Shown piece after piece: positions 25,606 to 31,107 of a DNA stretch of 58,320 bases. A program made the position numbers and the translations under genes. The stretch is taken from the IMG/VR virus record IMGVR_UViG_3300032134_000003, positions 1 to 58,320 of that record; one strand, 5' to 3'. The DNA comes from a virus. The notes under the pieces were generated by a model, which ran no database searches, was not told the origin of the DNA, and worked only from the letters and a program-made list of their open reading frames with translations. Numbering within the stretch: position 1 is the first letter of the stretch; every line of letters begins with the position of its first letter.

Positions 25606-25794
25606 TTAGTAATCCTCCGGTTCGATGGGCTCGTCCGCCCAATAGCCTGAGTCGGTGAGAACGTCCTGTCGATACTTGGACAGCTTCTCGTCCACACAGT
25701 CATCGCATACCTTGCACAAGGGGATGCCCCGTGCGTCTACTTCCCACCATGTGAAGGGCTGTGTGTGGCTGTGCCCACATGTCACGCCCTTCAT
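25606..25794 (-). CDS. Small zinc-binding protein (62 aa)
   Basis: Cys6, His8, His10 and a CKVCDDC cluster near residues 27-33 suggest a zinc site. An acidic tail follows. The start overlaps the upstream stop as ATGA with GGGAG in front. The role is unknown. Confidence 0.55.
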   Translation of the reverse strand: MKGVTCGHSHTQPFTWWEVDARGIPLCKVCDDCVDEKLSKYRQDVLTDSGYWADEPIEPEDY

Positions 25795-25985
25795 TCTCCC
25801 GTCATCCTGAAGAGTAGCGATATCTCGTGGTTGGTGGCACGGTGTAGCCTGTCGATCTGCTCAAAGAGGAAGGGGGAGCTATCTAGGTCCTGATCTGACT
25901 TAGCCTCCCACCATGCATTGATGGTGGCTTCCCGTATCTTTCGCAGTCTCATGCGCTGGCGCTCTAGTCCATTGTTCTTGCTCAT
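25791..25985 (-). CDS. Unknown small basic helical protein (64 aa)
   Basis: The N-terminus is basic and helical (LERQRMRLRKIREATINAWW) and the C-terminus is mixed. GGAG lies nine bases or so before ATG 25985. The 64-base gap upstream contains one full copy of the linker-plus-palindrome repeat (26010-26045). No family is recognised. Confidence 0.5.
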   Translation of the reverse strand: MSKNNGLERQRMRLRKIREATINAWWEAKSDQDLDSSPFLFEQIDRLHRATNHEISLLFRMTGE

Positions 25986-26009
25986 CGCTTGACGTTCTCC
26001 TGTATTAAT

Positions 26010-26045
26010 GGGGAAAACTTCCCCGGTTATGGTATTACTTCCTCG
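26010..26045 (-). repeat. Palindrome plus conserved 19-base linker, copy 1
   Basis: GGGGAAAACTTCCCC (26010-26024) is followed on the plus strand by GGTTATGGTATTACTTCCT, identical in the copies at 26568 and 27585. Read leftward, the linker comes just after the HAD gene and the palindrome just before the next ribosome-binding site. Confidence 0.85.
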
Positions 26046-26049
26046 TCCC

Positions 26050-26553
26050 CTAGAAATTTCCCTCGGCTACTTGAAATACCGTGAGCCCTAGTTCCCGATA
26101 GGCTTTTACCACCGTGGCCCTGTCATCAAAGATGATGTCGGGCGGGTGATCCCAGTCGATGAACTCCATCTTGGCAACGTGATCGCGACGGCGGTCGCCA
26201 TCCTTTCTCATCTTCAAGCGCCACGATGAATCGACCAACCGGCTTAACTTCACAAGATACAGAGGGTAACCCCATCCCTTCGCGCATACCTCACGGGTCA
26301 GAACGTATTTGTTCAACCATTCAACTGTCGTGTCCCGCTCGGCTTCCCTCCTGCCCGTCCAGAACTCCACGGTATGACCCGCAAGCATTAGATCTTGGCA
26401 AAGTTTCACGGTCTGAGGTATCGGAGCGTCCCGCTCGCACGCTGCAAAGAATCCATCCCAATCTTTTTTCTCGCCCACCGACTCGGGTTGGATGAAGTGC
26501 AGACGATGGTCTAAATTCGACAGTGTATTGTCGATATCGAATACAATTTTCAT
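26050..26553 (-). CDS. HAD-superfamily phosphatase, PNKP-phosphatase-like (167 aa)
   Basis: Motif I is FDIDNTL (Asp6 nucleophile, Asp8 general acid), motif II is FWTGRR and motif IV is IIFDDR, all in the expected order. The layout resembles the 3'-phosphatase domain of T4 polynucleotide kinase and similar stand-alone phage HAD proteins, without a kinase domain. It could remove 3'-phosphates from nucleic acid or act on nucleotides. Its start has GGGAGGAG upstream, just after a palindrome copy. Confidence 0.8.
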   Translation of the reverse strand: MKIVFDIDNTLSNLDHRLHFIQPESVGEKKDWDGFFAACERDAPIPQTVKLCQDLMLAGHTVEFWTGRREAERDTTVEWLNKYVLTREVCAKGWGYPLYLVKLSRLVDSSWRLKMRKDGDRRRDHVAKMEFIDWDHPPDIIFDDRATVVKAYRELGLTVFQVAEGNF

Positions 26554-26567
26554 AGTTCTCCTCCCTA

Positions 26568-26601
26568 GGGGAAAATTTCCCCGGTTATGGTATTACTTCC
26601 T
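26568..26601 (-). repeat. Palindrome plus conserved 19-base linker, copy 2
   Basis: GGGGAAAATTTCCCC (26568-26582) is followed by the same 19-base linker as at 26010. The linker includes the stop codon of the 26593 gene, and the palindrome lies 14 bases before the HAD start. Confidence 0.85.
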
Positions 26602-26769
26602 TGCCGCATCCCACAGTTCGTGGGCGTACCACCACGCCAACAGCAACACGGCCAGCCCTCGCACAGCCCACAGCGGCGGGTCGTGTCTGGCCTCCCCGAG
26701 CGCGTCGTCCCAGTCTTTGCGGGTGATCTCCCAGCGCATTCCCATCACTAGGCCCTCTGTTGTACTCAT
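26593..26769 (-). CDS. Small protein with a membrane-like segment (58 aa)
   Basis: ATG 26769 has AAGGAG upstream. A polar N-terminus (MRWEITRKDWDDALGEA) is followed by a hydrophobic, Trp-rich stretch (LAVLLLAWWYAHELW). The last two codons and stop lie inside the repeated linker that follows two other genes of this unit. The function is unknown. Confidence 0.5.
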   Translation of the reverse strand: MSTTEGLVMGMRWEITRKDWDDALGEARHDPPLWAVRGLAVLLLAWWYAHELWDAARK

Positions 26770-26793
26770 GATCGGTCTCCTTCGGTTACTGGT

Positions 26794-27564
26794 TTACTTC
26801 CGCTCATCCGGCAAGCCGCAGTAGAGGCATTCATCCATTGCGGGATCTTTGTAGCTGTCGTAGACGCAGAGCATGACCGGCGACTCCTCGCAGCCCCAAG
26901 TACAATGACCCAGCCTAGGGGAGACAGCGAACTCGTGACCATCCGTTTCATCTGAATGGTAGGTTCCAACAGTGTAGGAGACTGCTTCATCTAGGATGCC
27001 AGCGATTGTAACGCCCGCGTCCCTCTGCATGCTCACCATTAACTCTAGGATGGAACGTATATCCCACTTGCTCATGGTCATGGTGCTTTTACACCCACGG
27101 TCGGGTGGCTCCAACAATCCCTTCGGGAGTTTACCCTTCAGTCCAGAACCATCCTCCGGTGCTTCTGCTACCTCGTAAAGATCGCTGCAATCTTTCAACA
27201 CATCATCCCACCCTATGTCTTCGGCTTTCCCACCCATTCTCTCCTTGGCTGCCTCAAGGGACTCCACACACTCGGGTTTTGTGCAGGGTCCGTGGCCTCC
27301 ACAGTAGAGACACACCCATGGGGAAAATTTCCCCGGCTTATCTACCTCTGGATTCGGATTCCCATACCATTTGGGCTGATCCTTAATGGTCTTTAGCCGC
27401 TTTATTCTGGAGGGGATCACGACCATATCATTACACACAGTGCAACATCGACCATCATTTACTGGTTCTGCATTATGTCCTCCGGTCCAGTAAACTTCCC
27501 CTATTTCGGGGTGCCTAGTACCATGCATGTCATCAACCGGCCCACTGCAAATGGAACATTGCAT
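26794..27564 (-). CDS. Cysteine-rich putative zinc protein (256 aa)
   Basis: The N-terminus carries CSICSG, then CCTVCND, CLYCGG and CTKPEC, and the C-terminus has CTWGC and CLYCG. At least two or three zinc sites are likely. The central ~90 residues are acidic and helical. A palindrome copy (27320-27334) is embedded in the coding sequence and read as PGKFS. GGAGG lies before ATG 27564. No enzymatic motif is seen; a nucleic-acid or protein-binding role is inferred. Confidence 0.6.
   Translation of the reverse strand: MQCSICSGPVDDMHGTRHPEIGEVYWTGGHNAEPVNDGRCCTVCNDMVVIPSRIKRLKTIKDQPKWYGNPNPEVDKPGKFSPWVCLYCGGHGPCTKPECVESLEAAKERMGGKAEDIGWDDVLKDCSDLYEVAEAPEDGSGLKGKLPKGLLEPPDRGCKSTMTMSKWDIRSILELMVSMQRDAGVTIAGILDEAVSYTVGTYHSDETDGHEFAVSPRLGHCTWGCEESPVMLCVYDSYKDPAMDECLYCGLPDERK
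27320..27334. repeat. Palindrome-family copy (GGGGAAAATTTCCCC) inside a coding region
   Basis: This exact 15-base copy lies within the cysteine-rich gene. It is followed by CCGGC and lacks the 19-base linker. Confidence 0.75.
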
Positions 27565-27584
27565 ACTGCTATCCTCCTGTGCTT

Positions 27585-27618
27585 GGGGAAAATTTCCCCG
27601 GTTATGGTATTACTTCCT
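27585..27618 (-). repeat. Palindrome plus conserved 19-base linker, copy 3
   Basis: GGGGAAAATTTCCCC (27585-27599) is followed by the identical 19-base linker. As in copy 2, the linker supplies the last Lys codon and stop of the upstream (27610) gene, and the palindrome precedes the next ribosome-binding site. Confidence 0.85.
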
Positions 27619-28137
27619 CTTGGCCATTCCGGCCTTGCGTCCAATCACGGACGTATCCACGGCCTGCTTCATGCACTTGCTGTGGTCCGTGACCAAGCGC
27701 ATGGTGTTGCCAGCGGCCATCCACGCCCGCCGCATATCCCTGCCACACCCATGGCACGCATGCTCCTTGGGTATTCTCCGGATGCCGCTCGCTAGTGGGG
27801 AAGTTTTCCCCATAGTTGGGCTGGCCTTGACTGCGCCCGCGCTGAACCCCTCAACGGATCGCGTCTGCTCCGTCGCACGATGGCTGTAATCAGCAGGGTC
27901 GGTTCTTCCCTGCGAGTATTGGCCTGTCGTGTTAGGAACCCATTGCTGGTGCTTCCCTTCCCGCTTCCATGGCTTGACTAACGGTATCGGCAAGAGGTGT
28001 TCGATCTTGCGTAGCCACTTGTCATAAGCCTCCTCATACGACTGGCATCTAACTGCCATGAAGTAGACGGATGGACTTATCGCCTTGGCGCAGGTGGGAA
28101 CGTTCGCGGCCACAGCCGCGTTGATCCCGTACGGCAT
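27610..28137 (-). CDS. Unknown protein, first gene of the leftward unit (175 aa)
   Basis: ATG 28137 has GGAGG nine bases upstream. The protein has an Ala-rich N-terminus with a possible helix, a central Tyr/Trp-containing segment (YEEAYDKWLRKIEHL) and a C-terminal HACHGCG cluster followed by basic residues. A palindrome copy at 27797-27811 is translated as GKTSP. As promoter-proximal gene of the early/accessory unit it is a candidate host-takeover protein, but no family is recognised. Confidence 0.55.
   Translation of the reverse strand: MPYGINAAVAANVPTCAKAISPSVYFMAVRCQSYEEAYDKWLRKIEHLLPIPLVKPWKREGKHQQWVPNTTGQYSQGRTDPADYSHRATEQTRSVEGFSAGAVKASPTMGKTSPLASGIRRIPKEHACHGCGRDMRRAWMAAGNTMRLVTDHSKCMKQAVDTSVIGRKAGMAKRK
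27797..27811. repeat. Palindrome-family copy (GGGGAAGTTTTCCCC) inside a coding region
   Basis: This is the exact reverse complement of the variant at 26010. It lies in the coding sequence of the 27610 gene, without the linker. Confidence 0.75.
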
Positions 28138-28172
28138 CTGCTAGTGCCTCCTCTTGGGTCGTGCCTTCGGTT

Positions 28173-28187
28173 GGGGAAATTTTCCCC
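28173..28187. repeat. Palindrome-family copy in the leader of the leftward unit
   Basis: GGGGAAATTTTCCCC lies between the predicted leftward promoter (28235-28263) and the first start codon (28137), so it would be in the 5' leader, 35 bases before the ATG. Confidence 0.8.
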
Positions 28188-28234
28188 ATATGGGTGGCGG
28201 GTACACCTCTCCTGTAAGGCCCCGCGCCTTCTTT

Positions 28235-28263
28235 ATCCTACCAATAAATATAACCAATTTCAA
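28235..28263 (-). promoter_or_regulatory. Predicted sigma70-type promoter for the leftward accessory unit
   Basis: On the minus strand TTGAAA (28258-28263) and TAGGAT (28235-28240) are separated by exactly 17 bases of AT-rich sequence. Transcription would begin near 28228 and give a leader of about 90 nt carrying the 28173 palindrome. This is consistent with use of host RNA polymerase by an early unit. Confidence 0.6.
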
Positions 28264-28311
28264 GATTTGTGTAAATCCCTATCTAACCCAAGGCTGGGCT
28301 GACCTGATGGA

Positions 28312-28326
28312 GGGGAAAGTTTCCCC
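28312..28326. repeat. Palindrome-family copy next to the small-terminase promoter
   Basis: GGGGAAAGTTTCCCC ends three bases before the predicted -35 box at 28330, a typical place for an activator or repressor to act. It and the 28173 copy lie nearly symmetrically in the 227-base divergent region. Confidence 0.8.
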
Positions 28327-28329
28327 CTG

Positions 28330-28358
28330 TTGACGGGGTGAGGGGCTAATGGTAAAGT
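28330..28358 (+). promoter_or_regulatory. Predicted sigma70-type promoter for the small-terminase gene
   Basis: TTGACG (28330-28335) and TAAAGT (28353-28358) are separated by 17 bases. The start point would fall at or next to ATG 28365, so the message may be leaderless or nearly so. Confidence 0.6.
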
Positions 28359-28364
28359 AGGATT

Positions 28365-28802
28365 ATGACTAATCCCAATGGTGTTAGCCCGAAACAGTCG
28401 GCGTTCGCGGCCTTTGTGGCTGAAGGCGATAGCTACACGGACGCCTATCGCAAGGCGTATGATGCGTCGAACATGAAGGATCAGGTGGTGTGGAACGCAT
28501 CGTCTCGACTGGCGAAGAACAAGAAGGTGCAACTGCATATCGACGCACTAAAGAAGCGTGACGCCACGGCGGTCAAGGCGCAGGAGAAACTAAGCAAAGA
28601 CTGGGTGGTTCAGCGATTGCAGGACGAAGCGCAGAACAGTAAGAACCCTGCCGCGACCCGCGTGCGGGCACTTGAGTTGCTTGGCAAGACAAGCGGATTG
28701 TTTGAGGAGTCTACTCACATCACGTTTGAGAATCGTACCCCTGAAGATGTCGAGAAAGAACTGCTAGAGAAGCTGGCTGTCTTGTTCCCAGCGAAGGCCT
28801 GA
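28365..28802 (+). CDS. terS: Terminase small subunit-like protein (145 aa)
   Basis: The N-terminus reads SPKQSAFAAFVAEGDSYTDA followed by YRKAYDASN, the helix-turn-helix opening typical of terminase small subunits (Terminase_2-like). A helical central part and a C-terminal acidic/hydrophobic segment (ENRTPEDVEKELLEKLAVLF), likely to contact TerL, follow. It should recognise the packaging site and start DNA packaging. It stands alone, 2.6 kb before the TerL gene, with a leftward two-gene cassette between them, and has its own promoter with a palindrome copy next to it. Confidence 0.75.
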   Translation: MTNPNGVSPKQSAFAAFVAEGDSYTDAYRKAYDASNMKDQVVWNASSRLAKNKKVQLHIDALKKRDATAVKAQEKLSKDWVVQRLQDEAQNSKNPAATRVRALELLGKTSGLFEESTHITFENRTPEDVEKELLEKLAVLFPAKA

Positions 28803-28847
28803 TAGCAGGGGTAGTATAGTAGGGGTTGGGTATGTTAAAAATCAGAT

Positions 28848-28862
28848 GGGGAAGTTTTCCCC
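28848..28862. repeat. Palindrome-family copy (GGGGAAGTTTTCCCC) after the small-terminase gene
   Basis: This exact 15-base member lies 46 bases after the small-terminase stop, in gene-free DNA. Confidence 0.8.
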
Positions 28863-28925
28863 CACATGATTTGGACTAACCCAAGCTAGGCACCCGTACC
28901 TCGTGCTGGGGTCGGCTGGACTGAT

Positions 28926-28940
28926 GGGGAAATTTTCCCC
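28926..28940. repeat. Palindrome-family copy (GGGGAAATTTTCCCC) after the small-terminase gene
   Basis: An exact copy 78 bases after the previous one. Each is followed at a short distance by GGCACCCGTACC, so palindrome and direct repeat form a two-part unit present twice. Confidence 0.8.
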
Positions 28941-29151
28941 AAGGGGTCGAGGCACCCGTACCGCGCGGCTGGCGCAGGGGTGGGGCGGGGTGGGCGGGGC
29001 GGGTGGCGGGGTGGCTGGGCGGGGTGGGCGGTTCGCAGTTAAAAACAAGTCGCGAGCACATTAACATCACCTTCCTTACTAGCTCGCGTCCTCGCTGTTA
29101 AAGCCGCGAGCGACACTAGCTCGCGTCCTTTCGCTCTGGCCCTCGTGGAAC

Positions 29152-29191
29152 AAAAAAAAGGGGACAGTCAAGCCGAAGCCTGACTGTCCCC
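29152..29191 (-). terminator. Strong rho-independent terminator of the leftward cassette
   Basis: Read leftward, GGGGACAGTCA pairs with TGACTGTCCCC (11 bp) around a loop that includes a C(TTCG)G tetraloop, and a run of eight T follows. It ends transcription of the 29204 gene. Its hairpin is nearly identical to the one at 29441-29472 on the other side of that gene. Confidence 0.92.
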
Positions 29192-29203
29192 TGGTACTGG
29201 TTG

Positions 29204-29425
29204 TTAGTCCTCTAGGTTGAGGACGATCTGGTCGATATCCACGAACGGTTCGCGGTCCTTGCTGTAGTGCAGATCCAACTCGTGGACACTCTCGTCGAGT
29301 GCCCGATGCTTCCATGCGTAGTACTCGTAGTAGGCTTCCTCGTAGCTTTCGCGGGTTCTAAGGTTACCCAAGAGGAGGTAGTCCCGGTAGTCGTTCATAA
29401 ACCGGAGGAATGCGTCGTCGTTCAT
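29204..29425 (-). CDS. Small acidic Tyr-rich protein bracketed by twin hairpins (73 aa)
   Basis: ATG 29425 has AAGGGG upstream; a longer TTG-started frame runs into the upstream hairpin and is unlikely. The protein is short, acidic and rich in aromatic residues (NDYRDYLLLGN, then YEEAYYEYYAWKHRALDESV), with an acidic C-terminus. Small acidic proteins of this kind can act as DNA mimics or inhibitors, but no family is recognised. Near-identical 32-base hairpins flank it, the downstream one being a terminator, so it looks like a self-contained cassette (moron-like). Confidence 0.6.
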   Translation of the reverse strand: MNDDAFLRFMNDYRDYLLLGNLRTRESYEEAYYEYYAWKHRALDESVHELDLHYSKDREPFVDIDQIVLNLED

Positions 29426-29440
29426 GCTACGATACCCCTT

Positions 29441-29472
29441 GGGGACAGCCAAGCCGAAGCCTGACTGTCCCC
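29441..29472 (-). promoter_or_regulatory. Twin hairpin in the leader of the 29204 gene
   Basis: This is the same hairpin as the 29160-29191 terminator with one base changed (GGGGACAGCCA against GGGGACAGTCA), but no T run follows. It lies between the 29487 and 29204 genes and could limit read-through or protect the processed message. Confidence 0.7.
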
Positions 29473-29486
29473 GGTAGTGAGGGAGA

Positions 29487-30350
29487 TTAGCGGTCCGTGA
29501 GCTTGGGACGCGCTTCGCGGATGGAGAATTCCGAATCTCTAGCTTCGTCTAAGAACTTCCGGATGATCGTATTGTCACTGGCGAGGCGGGACTTACAGAT
29601 CTCTACGGCCCCCTGAGCGGCTAAGAAAACCTCGCCGCTAGGTAGGAGGTGTATAACGACCTCGACATCCTCGGTCTTTCCCTTGGGGCCGAAGGTGGTG
29701 GTGGTGTATTCTTCCTTCTTGCCATCCACCTCACGAGTCTCGACTAGATGGGTCGATGCATAGTCCTCGCCCATCAGCCGACGCCGCCCATCCTCCGCGA
29801 TGCCTACGGCGACTTTCATGGTGCTCTGCGCCGCTCGCGTACGCAACGGATTGGACAGTATGTGACAGAGTTCTGTCCAGTTGAGTCCGTCGGCTCCCTT
29901 GACCTTGGCTCTGGCGTAGGCATCACGGGCCAGTGCCGGATCCAGCTTGATGCACTCGACGGTATTTTCAAGGACGCTCCTTCTCATCCGGATACCTTTC
30001 GTCGAGTTCTTCTTGGCGTCACTCAGGCTCAGTGACGGAGCCCTACCGACGCCTTCGGCCGCCGCCGCCGTCTGCTCTGAGTGGAGGGCTACGACCTTGC
30101 GCTCGGCACCATCCTTGGCCGCCTCAAAGTCGAACTCAATGTCATCACGCATCCGTTTCGTGTCCTTGAGGACGCTGGGCGGGGCGTTGGTCCAGGCGAT
30201 GCCCAGATCCACGAAGTACTCCGCGCTCTTGCGGTCGGCTTCATTCTTCTCGCCGGTTCGCATGGTGGCTTCGGCTACGCCTGTGACGTAGGCCTGGACC
30301 GCCTTCGCTCGGGCCGCGACGTACTCAGCGACTGTTGCTCGTCCTGACAT
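29487..30350 (-). CDS. Unknown protein beside the structured non-coding region (287 aa)
   Basis: ATG 30350 has GGAGA seven bases upstream. An in-frame extension back to 30596 runs through hairpin-rich DNA and was rejected. The protein begins with an Ala-rich helical region (VAEYVAARAKAVQAYVTGVA), has a central basic helical stretch (KKNSTKGIRMRRSVLEN) and a C-terminal beta-rich part (VEVVIHLLPSGEVFLAAQGA). No family is recognised. If transcription starts upstream of 30.9 kb on the minus strand, the structured region would be its 5' leader. It and the 29204 gene are the only leftward genes between terS and TerL. Confidence 0.65.
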   Translation of the reverse strand: MSGRATVAEYVAARAKAVQAYVTGVAEATMRTGEKNEADRKSAEYFVDLGIAWTNAPPSVLKDTKRMRDDIEFDFEAAKDGAERKVVALHSEQTAAAAEGVGRAPSLSLSDAKKNSTKGIRMRRSVLENTVECIKLDPALARDAYARAKVKGADGLNWTELCHILSNPLRTRAAQSTMKVAVGIAEDGRRRLMGEDYASTHLVETREVDGKKEEYTTTTFGPKGKTEDVEVVIHLLPSGEVFLAAQGAVEICKSRLASDNTIIRKFLDEARDSEFSIREARPKLTDR

Positions 30351-30369
30351 GATACGTTCTCCTGGTAAT

Positions 30370-30912
30370 GAGCAGACATTGCTGCTCGGGTTCAGCACGT
30401 TTCGTAGGTGTGCTGTTGTATCCCCCTTCCTTTTGTCTGGGTGGCGCTCACAAGCAGAGTCCTGGCGGCCACTGAAATCTGTATGACCAACGGGAAAGAT
30501 TTCAGGGGGCGTCAGGCGACACTTGTGTTCATTTCTGGCTTGCCAGGAAATGACAGCGCCGGGTCCCCAGACAAATACATTCTGGGATACACACACTCAG
30601 AACCCACGCAGACACTAGCGTGCGTGGGTTCTGACGCTCAGTCCTGGGCAGCTTGTTTCCTCTGGAAGCCAACTGGGTGGGCTGTTTGGGTCAGTTGCGG
30701 GAAATGCGGGAATCCCGATCTTGATCGGTTGACCGCATTTGGCTGACAGTAGGCTCGGATTCGGGAATCCCAATCGGTTCCGTGACCGATTGGTTGACCG
30801 TATCCGGGCCTTAGGGAGCAAACAAGCTGTTGATTCGCAATTTAAAGGCGCGGAGCTACAACCGCGCCTGTGGATTCGCGGAGCTACAACCGCGAATCCG
30901 TCCTGCGAATCA
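30370..30912 (+). ncRNA. Candidate large structured non-coding RNA
   Basis: About 540 bases contain a dense series of hairpins and no credible gene. They are at 30370-30387, 30393-30415, 30472-30505 (CTGAAATCT/AGATTTCAG), 30518-30529, 30530-30552 (loop CTTG), 30566-30586, 30599-30632 (11 bp), 30702-30740, 30757-30805 and a three-way junction at 30831-30912. The 30702 and 30757 hairpins keep the internal loop GAATC/TTGA while stems differ. The two arms of the junction keep the loop AGCTACAA on different stems. That is the covariation expected of a functional RNA. The strand is uncertain; I favour plus because CTTG tetraloops recur in that sense. Phages are known to encode large ornate RNAs (GOLLD, ROOL), but I cannot match this to either. 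Confidence 0.55.
30599..30632. promoter_or_regulatory. Strong 11-bp hairpin AGAACCCACGC/GCGTGGGTTCT
   Basis: A perfect 11-bp inverted repeat around a 12-base loop, with no T run on either side. It is the longest uninterrupted stem in the structured region. Confidence 0.75.
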
Positions 30913-31107
30913 TGTCCCAGGAGGCGTCGAAAAGAGCCCTTGCACCATTCGTTCCGCGACGAGAGGGGGGTGAGGGGGACCCCCCCTGCTGGAGGTTTGA
31001 GGTTGTCTACACTATAAACAGTGTTTTGCTCAAACGGTGGCCCAATTTTAAACTCTACCACTTCTTCCCACGAGCCATTGCGCTTCAGAACTGATTCTTC
31101 GTGGCAG

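Larger units (their letters stand above)
28803..29159. other. Gene-free repeat region after the small-terminase gene
   Basis: About 360 bases without a credible gene. It holds two palindrome copies (28848-28862 and 28926-28940), each followed by the direct repeat GGCACCCGTACC (28889-28900 and 28951-28962). A strongly G-rich tract of GGG/GGGG runs at about 28976-29030 could form G-quadruplexes. CTAGCTCGCGTCC occurs twice (near 29079 and 29117), with GCGAGC elements in inverse orientation. Its position beside the small-terminase gene makes a packaging (pac) site or a replication element the main ideas. Leftward ORFs here are proline-rich translations of the G tract and were rejected. Confidence 0.6.

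Noticed and set aside
26010-26045. Similarity of the leftward linker TAATACCATAACCGGGG to a T7-type promoter
   Set aside because: Only the first six bases and the final G run match, and the genome shows no single-subunit RNA polymerase.
24840-28940. Palindromes considered as a CRISPR array
   Set aside because: The spacing is irregular (14 to over 1000 bases), spacers are genes, and the unit is a 15-base palindrome without cas genes.
28842-29070. Proline-rich leftward ORFs after the small-terminase gene
   Set aside because: They arise from translating the G-rich tract and palindromes (RPPRPATPPP-type peptides) and have no start signals.
30350-30596. N-terminal extension of the 29487 gene
   Set aside because: It would read through several hairpins; ATG 30350 has a well-placed GGAGA and starts an Ala-rich helical protein.
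30408-31061. Several ORFs of 90-150 residues on both strands of the structured region
   Set aside because: They are translations of inverted repeats, lack ribosome-binding sites and show no protein-like pattern; overlapping frames on both strands are equally open.
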